DNA of 64,000 bases from Phytophthora sp. 'mugwort' (GCA_033558025.1 JAUCEF010000001.1:2976001-3040000); one strand, 5' to 3'. Shown: positions 21,374-32,664, counted from the first letter of the stretch. Made by a program: numbers and translations. Notes: generated from the letters alone by a model not told the origin.

Positions 21374-21987
21374 TGTCCCGAGTGGGAACGGTGGACGCCG
21401 GCTTGGACACGGTCCTAACCGTTCCTCGGGAAGTTCAACGTGCGAGCTACTGTTGGAGGCGCAACTGTATGAAGACGAGGTTGGCGCCCGGTCCCAAGTT
21501 GCACTTTACCGATCCGATTTGCAAGGTTTTCTGGGACGCGACGTTGGATTGTATGGGCGACCGAGGGGTTGTTGTCATTACTGGATCTTGGCGGAGCGGC
21601 GCCCAGGGAAATGCGGCGGGAGCAAGGGACCACTACAGGATGGACGGCATGGAAGGGCGAATTGGTCGACGCCTAGGTACGGATATGACTGAGTCTGAAG
21701 GGGTGTCGCGTGAAGGTCTGGTTTGTACCGTGGTAGTATGCGCGTGCGTGCGTGACTGGTTGGGAGTGCGAGGATGGCGCAAGAAGGAAGAGCGGCGGCA
21801 GGATCGCTCTTGCCGTTCAGGTTTGATTATTAGTCGTGCATTTGCCCGGATTACAACAAGCTGAATCATTGATTTGCATTTAGCTTGGTTGGGAAGTGTT
21901 ATTATATCCTTCGTACACTCGCTTTTGTACTCAGACCGTTCCCATACAGCGCTGGCCGTCCCTTTAATCCGGGGGTGACTCGCGACA
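21374..21987 (+). mobile_element. Solo LTR (614 bp) inserted in element D
   Basis: Starts TGTCCCGAGTGGG and ends GACTCGCGACA, so TG...CA with a 10-bp near-perfect inverted end (TGTCCCGAGT against TGTCGCGAGT). It is flanked by AGAC at 21370-21373 and 21988-21991. The shared flank can also be read as CAAGAC. Removing it restores the conserved QNVLADALSRR linker of the host element. No coding capacity is visible, and the parent family is not otherwise present in the window. Orientation is arbitrary. Confidence 0.75.
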
Positions 21988-22790
21988 AGACGTTCTGCCT
22001 GCCAGGCTTGTACTTCACCTCGAAGTTGTACTCCGCAAAAAAGGAGAGCCAACGGGCCATTCTCTGAGAGAGATGAGCCGACTGCCTCGCAGTGCGTAGA
22101 GACGCATGATCACTGTAGATCACAAAAACGACTTGGAGAAGAGCAGGTGTACCCTGAATTTGACGAGTGCATACTTCATCGCAAGTAGCTCTTTGTCATG
22201 AATTTGATAGTCCTTCCAGGCACCCTTACGCTGGCGAGATTCAAACGCGATCACGCGTTCCCGCCCTTCAGCGTATGCTTGCAACAAAGCACTGTCGATG
22301 GCAAAGTCCGACGCGTCGCAGACGACACTGAAAGGACGATGGGGGTCTGGCAGGGCCAGGATCGGGGCCTGAAGGAGATTCTCATTAATGGCATCAAAAG
22401 CCGTTTGATGTCCGGTATTACAACACCAGTCCACATCCTGCTATAGGAGATTGGACAGTGGCCTTGCCACCTCAGCATAGTTCTTGTTGTACTTCCGCAA
22501 GTAATTGGCCAGGCCAAGCCACTTCCGTAAGTCTTTCTGGTTCTTTGGAACCTGCCAGTCTACAATGGCCTTGACCTTAGCGGGATCCGCTCGAAGGCCT
22601 CTCTTCCCAATGAAGCATCCCAGAAAGGGGATCTCCTCAGCGCCGAAGACACACGTGTCAATGTTGGCATACAACGTGTGTGTGTGCATGCACTCGAGCA
22701 CCGCTCGCAGGTTCTCAATATGGTTCTCCACAAGTCTTTCCATGCTCCGCACGACTATGGACGAATATATCGTCGACGTATGTCTCGCAT
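21988..22790 (-). pseudogene. Reverse transcriptase C-terminal part and RNase H of element D
   Basis: Minus strand. YVDDIFVHSRAEHG (about 22745-22780) is the catalytic YxDD box of reverse transcriptase. LGCFIGKRGLRADPAKVKAI and RKWLGLANYLRKYNKNYAEV form the thumb and connection. RNase H follows with SVVCDASDFAIDSALLQA and the Glu in HDKELLAMKYAL, ending in the AEYNFEVKYKPGRQN linker. The fingers and palm upstream of YVDD are missing. Confidence 0.8.
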
Positions 22791-22799
22791 ACGCCCTGT

Positions 22800-23095
22800 G
22801 GGACTCGCGTGAACGCACACGTTACGATCGTAGGGATCGCCGAGATTACTCGCGCGAACGCCCTCGCTACGGACCATGCGCTGCGTGTCGAGGCGATGGC
22901 CACTCGGCATATTTCTGCCGTCGACGCTGCAAGTTCTGCAAACAGGTACATGAAATCGGGCGCTGTGGGTTGTTCCAGCGTCTGGCAACGCTCACCAAAT
23001 TTGTCCGAACGTTAGTCGACAAGTCAGCTGTTCCAGCCGAGGTCCACGACAGTTACGAGCCGAAGGATTTAAACTCGGCGGCCCGCCAATACTGA
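22800..23095 (+). pseudogene. Gag C-terminus of element E with CCHC zinc knuckle
   Basis: Arg-rich run (RDRRDYSRERPRYG) followed by CAACRGDGHSAYFC, a C-x2-C-x4-H-x4-C nucleocapsid knuckle. A second Cys/His cluster is CKFCKQVHEIGRC. It ends at TGA near 23095. The N-terminal capsid part is missing. Confidence 0.7.
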
Positions 23096-23280
23096 CTGGG
23101 TTGGAGAATAACGGGCTGCCACAGTCAGCTGATCCAGTGGTGGAAGCGAACTACGTGTTTGCTTTTGTAGGCGAAACACAATAGTCCGATAAATGGAGTG
23201 AAGACAACGACGAGCTTGAATGTGAAGTTGACGGGAACGTTGAACTCAGCGATCTAGAGGAAGATTGCCGAGTTGTTGTT

Positions 23281-23766
23281 ATGAGTGCGAGAGTAGAGAC
23301 CCGGCGACAAAGAAAAGCCGGTGGCAGTGTGGTGACGGTGAAACTGCGCCCCGGAGAGCGCACGGGCTGGTGGTCGGCACAAAAGTTCGATCGCCGAGTT
23401 TGTATGCGAGCTGTAGTGATGGGGGCGGTAAATGACGGGCGGACGAAGATTCTACTCGATACTGGGGCAAATGTCGCAGATATTAGTGAATCTTTTGCGC
23501 GGCGGCTGCTATTGAAGCGGTATGCAAGCACTGATTTACAGATCAATGTGCAAGGGATCGATAATGGCAAGGTGCCTACGACGATGAGAGCAGTGGTTAG
23601 AGTTACACTCGGCTAGAATATCGTCTACGAGTTTGAAGTCTGGGTTATGTCGCATCATGCAGGTGTTGACCTGATACTGGGTACCGATTTAATGATACCT
23701 GCAGGAATAAGACTGGACCTTTATAACTCAACAGCGAAATTGCCAGACGAAGTAGTAGTACCACTC
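23281..23766 (+). pseudogene. Retropepsin of element E
   Basis: KILLDTGANVADISESFA holds the canonical DTGA active site, in contrast to DPG in family B. After a TAG near 23614 the second half reads on as LILGTDLMIPAGIRLDLY, the conserved flap-to-C-terminal block. The in-frame TAG makes the copy defective, though the fold is otherwise complete. Confidence 0.75.
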
Positions 23767-24034
23767 CTCAAGTCATCATAACGCTGAGTCAGAAGAAACG
23801 GAGTATGGCAACCAAACAACTGATGGTCCTACTGAATCGTTGAATGTGCCGAGTCGGCTGACAGTTGAGTTCAGCCTACGGCACCGTCAGCCGAGTCGTG
23901 ATACTTATGAGATGTGGATTCGGCGCACTAATGATTGGATTCCGATGGTTGCGCATAATCCCAAGGGCGAGGCCATACGGGTAATGATTACGAACGTCAG
24001 CAGTAAATAGGTATGGTGTCGCGCTCACTTCCCG

Positions 24035-24930
24035 GTGGTGATTTGGGCACCACATGGTAATCTTCCACCAGATAATGGCTATGTGAGGCTCAACTCAGCG
24101 AAATACCGTGATTGGCAAGTTCTAGCTCTCGAGTCGGCTATCGATAAAGATCTGTTAAGAAAAGAACAACGACTGTACGACGAGTATATCACACGGCAAC
24201 CACCAGCAGTGAAAAAACGGCAGTATGAAATTCCGACTGGGGTGATACCGCGGGAGCAGCACAGTTCCAGCAGCCGAGAAACAGAACCCACTTGTTCACA
24301 ACGTTGGGAACGATTGGAACAGTCCAGGAGTAATATTATATTCCCTGAGGGTTAAACTCAGCCTGCTACTGAGTCTTCCAACTCCGAATGCTCATCCGCT
24401 GAGTTCGCTGACCCCATGGATAGTCTAAGGATGGAATCAGCTGAAGTCACATAGTCTTCAGCTGAGTTAGTAAACTCGGCAGACACATTCCGCACCTCGG
24501 CAGGGGTAATAGACTCCGTTATCCCAGTGCTTTGGGTAGCCGAGATCGGTTCGAGTGATTCACTTAGCACGAGGGATGATCCGCCTAGCACGATAATGAG
24601 AGTACCCGCTATCGCTGGAGAAGTCGGAGAGAAAACTAGAACAAACCCCGCAGAGACGTCCAGTAGAAGGCTGTGGAGTGGAGAAATCGATGTAGTGACA
24701 AATCACTCGCAGACGACCCTGAAGAATATTTGCGTCCTCGTCTCATGGCAGCGATGACGATAGTCGAGGACCTGGCTGTAACGACGATGCACGATGAAAG
24801 CATAAATATAGCTGAGTTCGAAAACTCAGCTAATGAGATTGATCTGGAGGGCTATGCTCGCGAGTTGGCTTTTCTGCCTGATTTGAATGATTTGATGCCT
24901 ACGGTTCTCGATTTACTCTGGAAATAATGT
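24035..24930 (+). pseudogene. Protease - reverse transcriptase spacer of element E
   Basis: Protein-like frame 24035-24355 with DNGYVRLNSAKYRDWQVL, then low-complexity Ser/Glu/Asn-rich sequence up to about 24930 in several frames. This corresponds in position to the spacer at about 41.6-42.9 kb of element B. No domain recognised. Confidence 0.45.
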
Positions 24931-24981
24931 GGTGTGCATTATGGGAGCAACAACAACAGCTGGTAATGATGCTTAAAAGTC

Positions 24982-26620
24982 ATGATAAGTATCATGACCG
25001 GTAGTGGTATTGCACTGCCACCACCTGCCTATGGTGCCATTTGTGATATCGACGTTCAAGGAGATCAGCCGATCAAACAACGAGCCCGGCGGACACATCT
25101 CAAGCATTTGAAGAAGTTGTACGAGCTCCTCAAGGTTATATTGGAAGCTGGGTTGATTGCCATCTCGCACAGTCCATGTGCATCCCCGATGATCATTGTA
25201 CTTAAGAAGAATGGGGTGAATATCTGTGTATCTACAAGATGGTCAACACAGTCACGGTACCCATGGAATATGACATGCCTTAGTCAATGGTCTGCTGACT
25301 TAGCTGGAAAGCTAGCTTTGGTTTGCTCCCCGGATGCGGCTAATGGATTTTGGGCTGTTATGATGACTCAACGGGCTAGGAAAATTTCAGCTTTTGTATG
25401 TGCGCTGGGACATTTGAGTGGCTTCGAATGCCTTTTGGCTTGAAGAACGCCCTATGAGTTACCAGCGGCTAATAGACGATGCCTTGTGGGGTTATGTACA
25501 ACCCCGTGGTGGATGGACTGCTTATACCGAACGTGCCCGCTTAGGAAGCAGCCGCAACTCAGCGTAGTTAACACAGTGTAGGAGGAACTCTGCTAACTCT
25601 TGAGCCGAGTTACCCGACCAATTTCGAAGCTGATCACCATGCCTTAGCTGAGTCCGATCTGCTCCACGAATTAGTGAATGGACCAGATGGTAAAATGTTC
25701 AGGAATGGAGAATCCGATGAATCCAAACACGTCCCGGTGTTCGAAAGCCGGTCATTTATGGATGATATCTGCTTGGTGGGAAGACGTTTGCTGAATGTTT
25801 AGCCATGCTAGATCAATTATTGACACAATTCGCCGAGTGCAGAATCAGCATCAGTTATACCAAGCGTATCTTTGTGCAGCAGACCGTTAATTTCCTCTCG
25901 TATGGTATTTCGCCGAGTGATATATTTGCCAACCCGAAGAAGTTGGCTGAGATAGCTGAGTTACCTTTCCCGAAATCGAAGAAGGGAATGCAAGCTTTCC
26001 TGGGCGCACTGACTTACTACAGTCAGTTCATTCAGAACCTGGCAGTATACGGAGCTGTCCTCTACCAGCTTAAGGATACCGATTTCACTTCGGAAGATGA
26101 CGTGACTTCAGCTAAGTCAGCTTTTGCAGCATTGAAAGAAAAGTCGTCCAAGCTCCAATACTCCGACGCTTTGATCCATCGAAGGATGTCTACATTATTC
26201 TTTTCGCCAACGACTGGGCTTTTGAGTTCTACTTTAATGCAGTTTCATGATGATAAATTGCACCCCATTCGGTTCTGTGGCCGAGGCCTCAAGGACAATG
26301 AAGTCAACTAGCATTCAGCTGAGAAGGAGCTATTGGCTTTACCCCATTTTGCTGAAAGTCTGCTATATACTGCTAGCCAGCAAAACACTCATTGTGTTTA
26401 CTCGCTTTTCTATTTTGGAGTGGGTTTACCAGTCTAAATCACTCTACGGTCAGGCTAGGAGCTTCGCAGTGTTATTGCCACCCTTTCACCTTAAGGTGAA
26501 ACCGGTACAAGAGCGGGATTTCGACTTCGCTCAGCTATTACAGGCGTCTATCACTCCACACAATGGACTCGACGAATCGCTCGTGCACGTTGCCCATTCC
26601 TCGAAGAACTCGGCGGTAGT
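24982..26620 (+). pseudogene. Reverse transcriptase and RNase H of element E
   Basis: SPCASPMIIVLKKNGVNI is the fingers block of Ty3/gypsy reverse transcriptase. It shifts out of frame before the RLxIDYR motif. SFMDDICLVG at about 25755 is the YxDD box. Connection and RNase H follow (QAFLGALTYYSQFIQNLA; LHPIRFCGRGLKDNE; a Glu in the SAEKELLALPHFAE block). A stretch at about 25500-25740 without pol similarity separates the palm pieces. Stops are frequent. Confidence 0.7.
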
Positions 26621-26649
26621 ACGATTAGACCCAGCACTATTGTATGCTC

Positions 26650-27011
26650 ACCTGCCTCGAGTCTTTGAAGATTATGTACTGTCCTTCGACGGGCCCGTTG
26701 AGACTGAGAAGAACGGTGGGTATGGAAGCTGCTCTTGTATTTTGTGGCGCTTACCGACATGGGACATTGAGATCGCTGCGAGTGCGTACCTTTAGTCTAT
26801 CACGGTTAACATAGCGGAGAACATTGACATGAATAACGGTGTAGACGCAGCTTTAGATCGTGGAGTAACCGATCTGGTAATCATCGGGGATTCGCGGCTT
26901 GTAATCCAGCAGTCCATGAGGGTAGTCGTGTGTAAGAAGGAGACGTTGCAAGTCGAGTTGGCACACCACAAAGCGATGACTGAGAGGTTAAAGTCAGTTC
27001 GCTATTTGCAT
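26650..27011 (+). pseudogene. Second (archaeal-type-like) RNase H of element E
   Basis: LSFDGPVETEKNGGYGSCSC carries the first catalytic Asp of a second RNase H fold, followed at about 26870 by DLVIIGDSRLVIQQSM with the conserved GDSxLVI box. One TAG lies between them. Element B has the matching domain at 44540-44830. Dual RNase H is known in plant Tat and oomycete Ty3/gypsy elements. Confidence 0.7.
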
Positions 27012-27079
27012 ATGCGGACTTGACTTTGCTGATCCACCCTCGTGCACGGTTTTGTCATGGTCCTTGCCTGCGAACTCCT

Positions 27080-28325
27080 TCAGATCCGAGATGGCCAACA
27101 TCTTGACGCGTTGAACCGTCGACGATCTAGCCGGAACGACTGCTGCCGCTGTAGTAGCCGTGCGTCTCGTGGATCCATGTCGAGATCATCAGGATCATAC
27201 TCACAGTGCTCGGGGTGGTGACCTTGGGATCCACCGATTCCGTGTCGACGTCCTGCGATCCATACCACTCGTCGGCTCCTGGGCTGGATCGCTGACCGGA
27301 CCCGGGCTTGTGACGGTCTCTCCGGACGCGGAGCCGGGATCTTATCTTCCAGAGTGCTCGCAGAACGTGACTGCAGCATCGCGGCACCGGGCTGGCCCAA
27401 GCGACATCAGTCGTTTTTCCGATCAACTGCTGGATCCGACATCTGACGTAGCCGACGCGTGCTGCAATGATCGTGTGTGGTATACTCCGGCGACCTGGTG
27501 TACGCCGCCTTGGTCTCGGGCGACGAGACGTATCCCGCCTTGGCCTCGATTGTCGAGCTGTGCTCGGTCTTGGTCTCGGGCTGCAGCCGCCGATCGCTCG
27601 CCCACGAGGGGATTCAGCAAGTTGAAGAGCGACGCGGCCGAGATTCGGATCGCATCGGCGTCCAATTGGACAGGTCGTCAGCTTCGAACGCTCCTGCCGT
27701 AAGGCCGGCCTCTTCCAGCATCCTCAGCAGGTCCATCGCGGCGTCCAGCTTGTTTGTGGTTGACGACGGGGGCGACACAGGTCCGATGAGGTATCCGAGC
27801 TGCTTCAGCTGCAGGATCCGCATCACTGGGTCCTTGCGCAGGAAGTCGTTCAGCTCTATACGCACGTACGCCGACTCCAGCTTAGATCGTGACCAGGTAG
27901 ACTTCATTTTATTAATACAGCATGATCTTCGTCATCCGAGCCTGGTGCCTTGAGTTTCTTTCGTGCGGCCTTCGTCTTCTTCTTTGACGTGGCACTTGAG
28001 GCCGCTGGGGTGGTGGTGGAAGATCATTCGCTCTCGCGAACGATCCTTCGTCCGGCAGGTCCTGACTCGCGTCAAGACCTGCGGGGGTCCCCGAAGGGAC
28101 CTGGGGAGGAAAGCTAGGTTTCGCTTCCTGATCCGTTGCCAGAACATCCTCTTTTTCGTCGGCAGAGCTCCTCTCAGGGCTCGGCCGATCCGTGGATCTC
28201 TCTTTCAACGACGCCGTCGGCGTTTCATCTCCCGATCCATTGCTCACTTGCGCATCATCTTGGGACTCACGGTGAAATCCCGCGTCGCCAACAGATCCGG
28301 GCACGTGCACCGTTGTGGTGGACAA
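27080..28325 (-). pseudogene. Gag N-terminal part of copy A'
   Basis: Same pieces and same frame breaks as copy A: an acidic/Ser-rich start from 28325, then a frame with FLRKDPVMRILQLKQLG (27614-27907), then shifted Arg/Ser-rich readings to 27080. Zinc knuckles are beyond the truncation point. Confidence 0.75.
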
Positions 28326-28350
28326 ATCCGCTGAAATTCAGTGGGGTCCC

Positions 28351-29212
28351 AACTCACACGCACTGCGCCTAGACACCGACTAACGGAGGGGGTACTCCAA
28401 CGGCTATGTTGTTGCTGAGTGGTTCACCTTGTGTACCCGTCGCGAGCTGGTACTGCTCTCTCGTTGACACGAGATGCGCACTTGGTGGGCCTTGGACGTC
28501 CTTGTGGGGACTTGGGAGGGAGTGGATCCGTGCGGGTATTCCTGCGCATGGGATCCGGTGTCTGTTTGGTCTTGAGCTCTTGCGTAGACCTTGTGGATCC
28601 GTAATATAAATACGGGATCCGGAGTTGTTCCTTCTTGAGGGTGTCCTTGCTCCTTATCGGAGTTGTCCTTGCTCCTCTACGGTGCTTGCCGCCTCCAATA
28701 GCGGGATCTTGAGGGGGGGGCTGAGAAACCAAAGGGCGAGCGCGACCTGGCCAAGCTATCCTAGGGCTGCCACGTGTGCAGGAAGATCGCCAAAGTTAGA
28801 CTTGATCTATGAGTGTGGTCAATAGAAATCCCCTATACAATAGGCGAGTCTGTCTTCCAGTGAAAATTCGGTTCTGATTTATGCCTTATCCTATCTACCT
28901 TCGGATCCCATCCCAAAACATATCCTAAGGACTAATCATAGCCCAAGATCCCATATATGACCCTCTCGTGGTCAACCGTCTCCACTCTACCTCGATTTAG
29001 CTACATATCGTTTACCAGATGTGCACTAAACTGATCGGATCCAATACTTAGGATCTGATCCCACGGGACGGGTCCAGGATCCGTACCATATACAGACCAG
29101 GCTTGTCGGATGGTCCGGATCCATCACCTTAACGCTGTTATGGCTGCCGCTGGCGACGTGGATTTTCCAGCTGCCTGTCAACCTCCATCTTATCCGGATC
29201 GGCAATACCACA
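28351..29212 (-). repeat. LTR of family B (copy A')
   Basis: Inverse of the LTRs at 13013, 37823 and 50266. On the minus strand it starts TGTGGTATTGCC. Its poly-C tract is 8 bases, seen as G at about 28713-28720. Confidence 0.85.
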
Positions 29213-30238
29213 ATGTCACCAACCTGCTTCATCACTGATCTTCTTCGTATGGGGTCTTTGCCGAATGGGACACAGACACGACTCGATACCCCTCCCGCCC
29301 ACCTCCACTTTCATTATTATCGCAGCGACAAACTACCACAGGACCCAAATTACGCCCACCCGCTCTACCAAGACAGCCGTTATTAAGCACGGCCCTTAGT
29401 GAGCACCCACCGCAACGATTAGTTTTTCATTGGATGAAATGTTCGTTTTCATAGCTTCCGATTGGAAGAATAAATACCAAAACCCAATATTTTGTTTATT
29501 ATTTCCGCGCTCACTGTAGCACTAACAGCTGTAGTACTGTCTGTACATGCAAACGTTGAGGTGTGATTTATAAATTATTGTATTTATTTGTGAGCGTCAC
29601 ATGATATGTCCCATTTTTTGCAAATCGACCGCTTTATAGGCTCTATGTATACGACGTAGCCTTTTTATCTTATATAAACAGAACGTCAGTCCGATTTATT
29701 GTATCCCAGCCCCTGTTCATATATCACATGTTGCCGTCGATTTAGCGTCAAATCGCTTCGAATGCCCATTTAACACTGGACATTCGAGGTCATCGCTATA
29801 TATATAAACGATGTCGATGTCGCTAGTATCATTTTAAACAATTGATATCTATTCGTATTGCGATTGCAAAAGCTTAAAATGAATACGTATGCATCTCTCA
29901 AGTCTGTTAGGAATGAAAATGTCTTCATTTGGGCCCAGTATTTTGCTCATTCGAGACTCGATGCGCGCAAGGCTATGTTAATAGCGGATCTATAAAAGCT
30001 CGTGGTGTCCTATGCCTTAGATTTGCACAATGGACGTTTTACATCCAGAGCACCGATTTAATTTTTCTCCTACCCTGTTTTAGTATATTTTTTACCCATC
30101 CAAAACAGCCTAACCGAGCTGGACATATTGGTCGGTTTCACAGTACCGTCTTTCGTTGAAGCCCGTCCACACTCTGGCAATGATCATCACTCTTCTGTCA
30201 ACTTGTTTTTGGATGTCGCAAACCAGAAGGAGCAAAGT
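29213..30238. other. AT-rich intergenic region before the hydrolase gene
   Basis: No gene or repeat recognised. Base composition turns markedly AT-rich from about 29400. TATA-like stretches occur at about 29796-29806. The promoter of the downstream hydrolase should lie near the right end. A short open frame upstream in frame with the hydrolase (from about 30128) lacks an ATG start. Confidence 0.5.
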
Positions 30239-31850
30239 ATGTCGGAGGTGCTGCAGCGCCTCAACCCGCGGCATGTGGCGCTGGTGCTCGCGCTACTCGC
30301 GTATGCTCGCAACACTGGGCGCAACCTCTGTGAACAGCACGCTCTGCTACAGCAGCATGACCCTCGTCTTCCCTGGCTCGAGCATGTTCTGGCAGCCCTG
30401 AAATACACGTCAACGGGGCAGCTTATCGCGAGCTCTGAGTACTTTTTGTGCCTCGTGAAGCCTCAGTTGGCGACGAGGATCGGCCGATTATTGGTATGGA
30501 CGCCTCGAGATTGTCGCGTCAACTTAAGCTACGGGCCTCACGAACGCAACACGCTCGACGTGTACGGAGCCCAGAAGCGGGGGGAGACAGAAGAAGAAGA
30601 TAAACCAGCCAAGCCAATACTGGTCTTCATGCACGGAGGTGCGTGGTCTTTTGGCCACAAGTGGCAGTACGCGCTCGTGGGGGAGTATCTGGCCACACAG
30701 GGCTTCTTGGTGGTAGTCATTAACTACAGGACATTCCCCCATGGCTCCGTGGTGGACATGGTTGAGGACGCTGAGAACGCTGTATGTGGATGGGGTTGTC
30801 TGATCGGCTGTACTAGTAATAGGCAATCAATGCTGCCGTTGTTTACACAAGCTAATACATTACATGGGTCGATCTGGTTCTGGCAGGTCTTCTGGGTCAA
30901 GGAGAACTGTCGCTCGCTTGGTGGAGATAGCAGCAAACTCTTTTTGAGTGGACACTCTTCAGGTGGACACGTGGGAGCCTTGACTCTTGTCAAATCGGCG
31001 ATTCGCCTTGCTGCCAATGAATCGAAGGTGAGTGTACTGCAAAATGCGGTAAATTATTCCGATGGGTGTGGATTTAATGGTCATTGTATCTCAAGGAAAA
31101 GGAGGTTGCGAACTATGTGCGAGGATTCATTGGACTTTCAGCGCCGTACGACATCTCGGATCATTATATATTCGAGAGCCAGCGCGTCGTGGGTCCGATT
31201 AGTGGTCTGGATTCGTGCATGGTACTTCGCTTCGAGGCGACAATACTGACCAAAGGATTGCAATCTTCATAGGAGTGCACGAGATTTCATCGATGAAACC
31301 TGCTATGCTGGGCATGGGCAACTTTAAGAAGTTGAGCCCGACAGCACTCGTCGCAGAGGCAAGAAATATCGGTAGGGACTTCTGTTGTGCTGGTTGTGAA
31401 CAAGTGAACTCCAAGATGACGAAATCTGTTGCCCGGCTATAGATTTCTTGCTTCCCCCATTTCACATTTTGCATGGAGAACATGATACGGTATGGTTGCA
31501 TTCGTCATGAGAATCTGAATGGTTTCGTGGGAATGTTTTTTTTAATTCATGTGTCGATGGAGGTTGTGCCGACGAGCTCGTCGAAGAAATTTTCACTCAA
31601 TCTGGTGCGAACAACTTGGCCATATTTTCGTGTAGGAATTCCGTGCTAACTGTTTTAATTCCAGAAACAAGCAGGTCAAGCTGCGACGTACTACGAATTG
31701 AGCAATTGCACCCACGAAGATATGGTGTTTGCGGTTATGGGGGACAAGGTAGACTGTCGCAGGGACGTGCTCAAGCTGCTGAAGCGGATCATGCTGGAGC
31801 CCAACGAGTCCTTGGCGCAGTCGCCACCATCACTGGCATCGAAACTATGA
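30239..31850 (+). CDS. Alpha/beta hydrolase (esterase/lipase-like), seven exons
   Basis: Probable serine hydrolase of 384 residues. I infer exons 30239-30781, 30887-31027, 31096-31192, 31273-31371, 31443-31489, 31563-31604 and 31665-31850. Joined phases are consistent throughout and introns are 60-105 nt, all GT-AG. Two acceptors (AAG, GAG) and one donor (GTCCGA) are unusual. The oxyanion-hole HGG is at 132-134, the nucleophile elbow GHSSGG with Ser205, the acid in HGEHDT (Asp308), and the base His340 in NCTHEDM. The fold resembles isoprenylcysteine methylesterase and arylformamidase relatives; the substrate is unknown. The start ATG 30239 is the first in frame after the upstream region. The N-terminus has a hydrophobic stretch (HVALVLALLAYA) that may be membrane-associated. 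This is the best-preserved gene in the island. Confidence 0.8.
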
Positions 31851-32025
31851 TTGATGCTGAGTGAATAATAAGTGAGGTAGCACAAACAAAAAACAAACAA
31901 ACAACAGGCTCATCCCATGAGCCAAGCGACTTGAACGGTAAAAAAAAGACCTGCAAAAAAGTTACTACTGCATGCTAGGTCGAGTGCACTCACACCGCCT
32001 TATCGCAGGAACTCCTCGTATCCTT

Positions 32026-32604
32026 TCAAACCTTCGAGTACAGTTCGTTACCAATAGCTCGATCTCGCCGTTGCTCCCTCTGCTTTTGCAGCTTCCGCCG
32101 TGCCTTTGAGGGTCCAACTGGCTGCTTCTGAGCCTGCTTCCGCTTGCGCGCGAGTCTATCCTGCATTCGTTATGCGTCGCCGCGTCCATCTGCTGCCATC
32201 CTAGCTTGCTGCTCGTCGTGTGGTGGAAAGTGTGTGACTCTCACCTGCTTGGCTGTGGACTGCACGCCAACTCCCCCTCTGTCCGTCTTGAAGGTCGTCG
32301 CTATGGGCGTCACTTTGCCGTCACCTGTAGGCCCCAACCCGCCGTTTTCCTGCCAGCCCATAGACTTGAGCATCTGATAGCCGCGATTCATCTCTGGCAG
32401 CCATAGTAGAGAGCTCAGAGACACGCATACACGCGTACACATCAGTCAGTTACGAGTCTCCTTGGCGCCATTTGCTCTACAGCTCGCCGCACCTTTTCGC
32501 ACCGAGACGCCTTTGGAGCTCGACAGCAGATGGACAGTGGTCTGGTCATGCTCAGTGACGCTCCAGTCCTCGATGTACACGTTGCAGGCAGCACAAAAGT
32601 ACAT
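32026..32604 (-). pseudogene. G-patch protein (GPANK1-like C-terminal region) with an in-frame stop
   Basis: Probably an RNA- or helicase-associated protein. Exon 1 (from the Met at 32604) carries a C2H2-type finger (FCAACNVYIEDW, then TEHDQTTVHLL). A 99-nt intron (32492-32394, GTGCGG donor, CCAG acceptor) joins in phase to exon 2. Exon 2 holds the G-patch domain (NRGYQMLKSMGWQENGGLG, then PIATTFKTDRGGVG) and the VRVTHFPPHDE block seen near the C-terminus of GPANK1 relatives. A TAA at 32170-32172 follows, in frame with a natural-looking basic tail (MQDRLARKRKQAQKQ) ending at 32026. The stop may be CAA to TAA. Without it the gene would be intact; truncation removes about 48 residues. The true start may be upstream. 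Confidence 0.65.
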
Positions 32605-32664
32605 GGCATCCAGAGTCTCAATGGGGTGATACAATTGGTGTGGTAATGATTGGCTAGAAATGGC

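Larger units (their letters stand above)
17770..22790 (-). mobile_element. Element D: Ty3/gypsy chromovirus with antisense reading frame, 5' truncated
   Basis: Reads on the minus strand. From its 3' side: an LTR (17770-18155), a polypurine tract (GGTGGGGGAGAG, complement of about 18156-18170), an antisense reading frame (plus strand, 18599-20022), then chromodomain, integrase, RNase H and part of the reverse transcriptase up to about 22790, where it stops abruptly in the YVDD region. Gag, protease and the 5' LTR are absent. A 614-bp solo LTR splits the RNase H/integrase linker at 21374-21987. Confidence 0.85.
22791..27011 (+). mobile_element. Element E: Ty3/gypsy with dual RNase H, truncated at both ends
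   Basis: Plus-strand pieces in the order gag end, protease, spacer, reverse transcriptase, RNase H, second RNase H. No LTR, primer-binding site, integrase or 3' end is present. The left edge meets the truncated element D and the right edge meets copy A'. The sequence is unusually rich in CYGAG/CTCRG words. All frames are broken by stops or shifts. Confidence 0.8.
27012..29212 (-). mobile_element. Copy A' of family B: 5' LTR and gag start, truncated
   Basis: Inverse copy of 13013-15220 with very high identity. The 137-residue first gag frame (27912-28325) looks identical to that of copy A. It breaks off in mid-gag at 27012, where element E begins. Together with copy A it forms 2.2-kb inverted arms about 12 kb apart. 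Confidence 0.85.

Noticed and set aside
30128..30238. Upstream extension of the hydrolase frame
   Set aside because: No ATG in frame before 30239, and the sequence is AT-rich and not protein-like.
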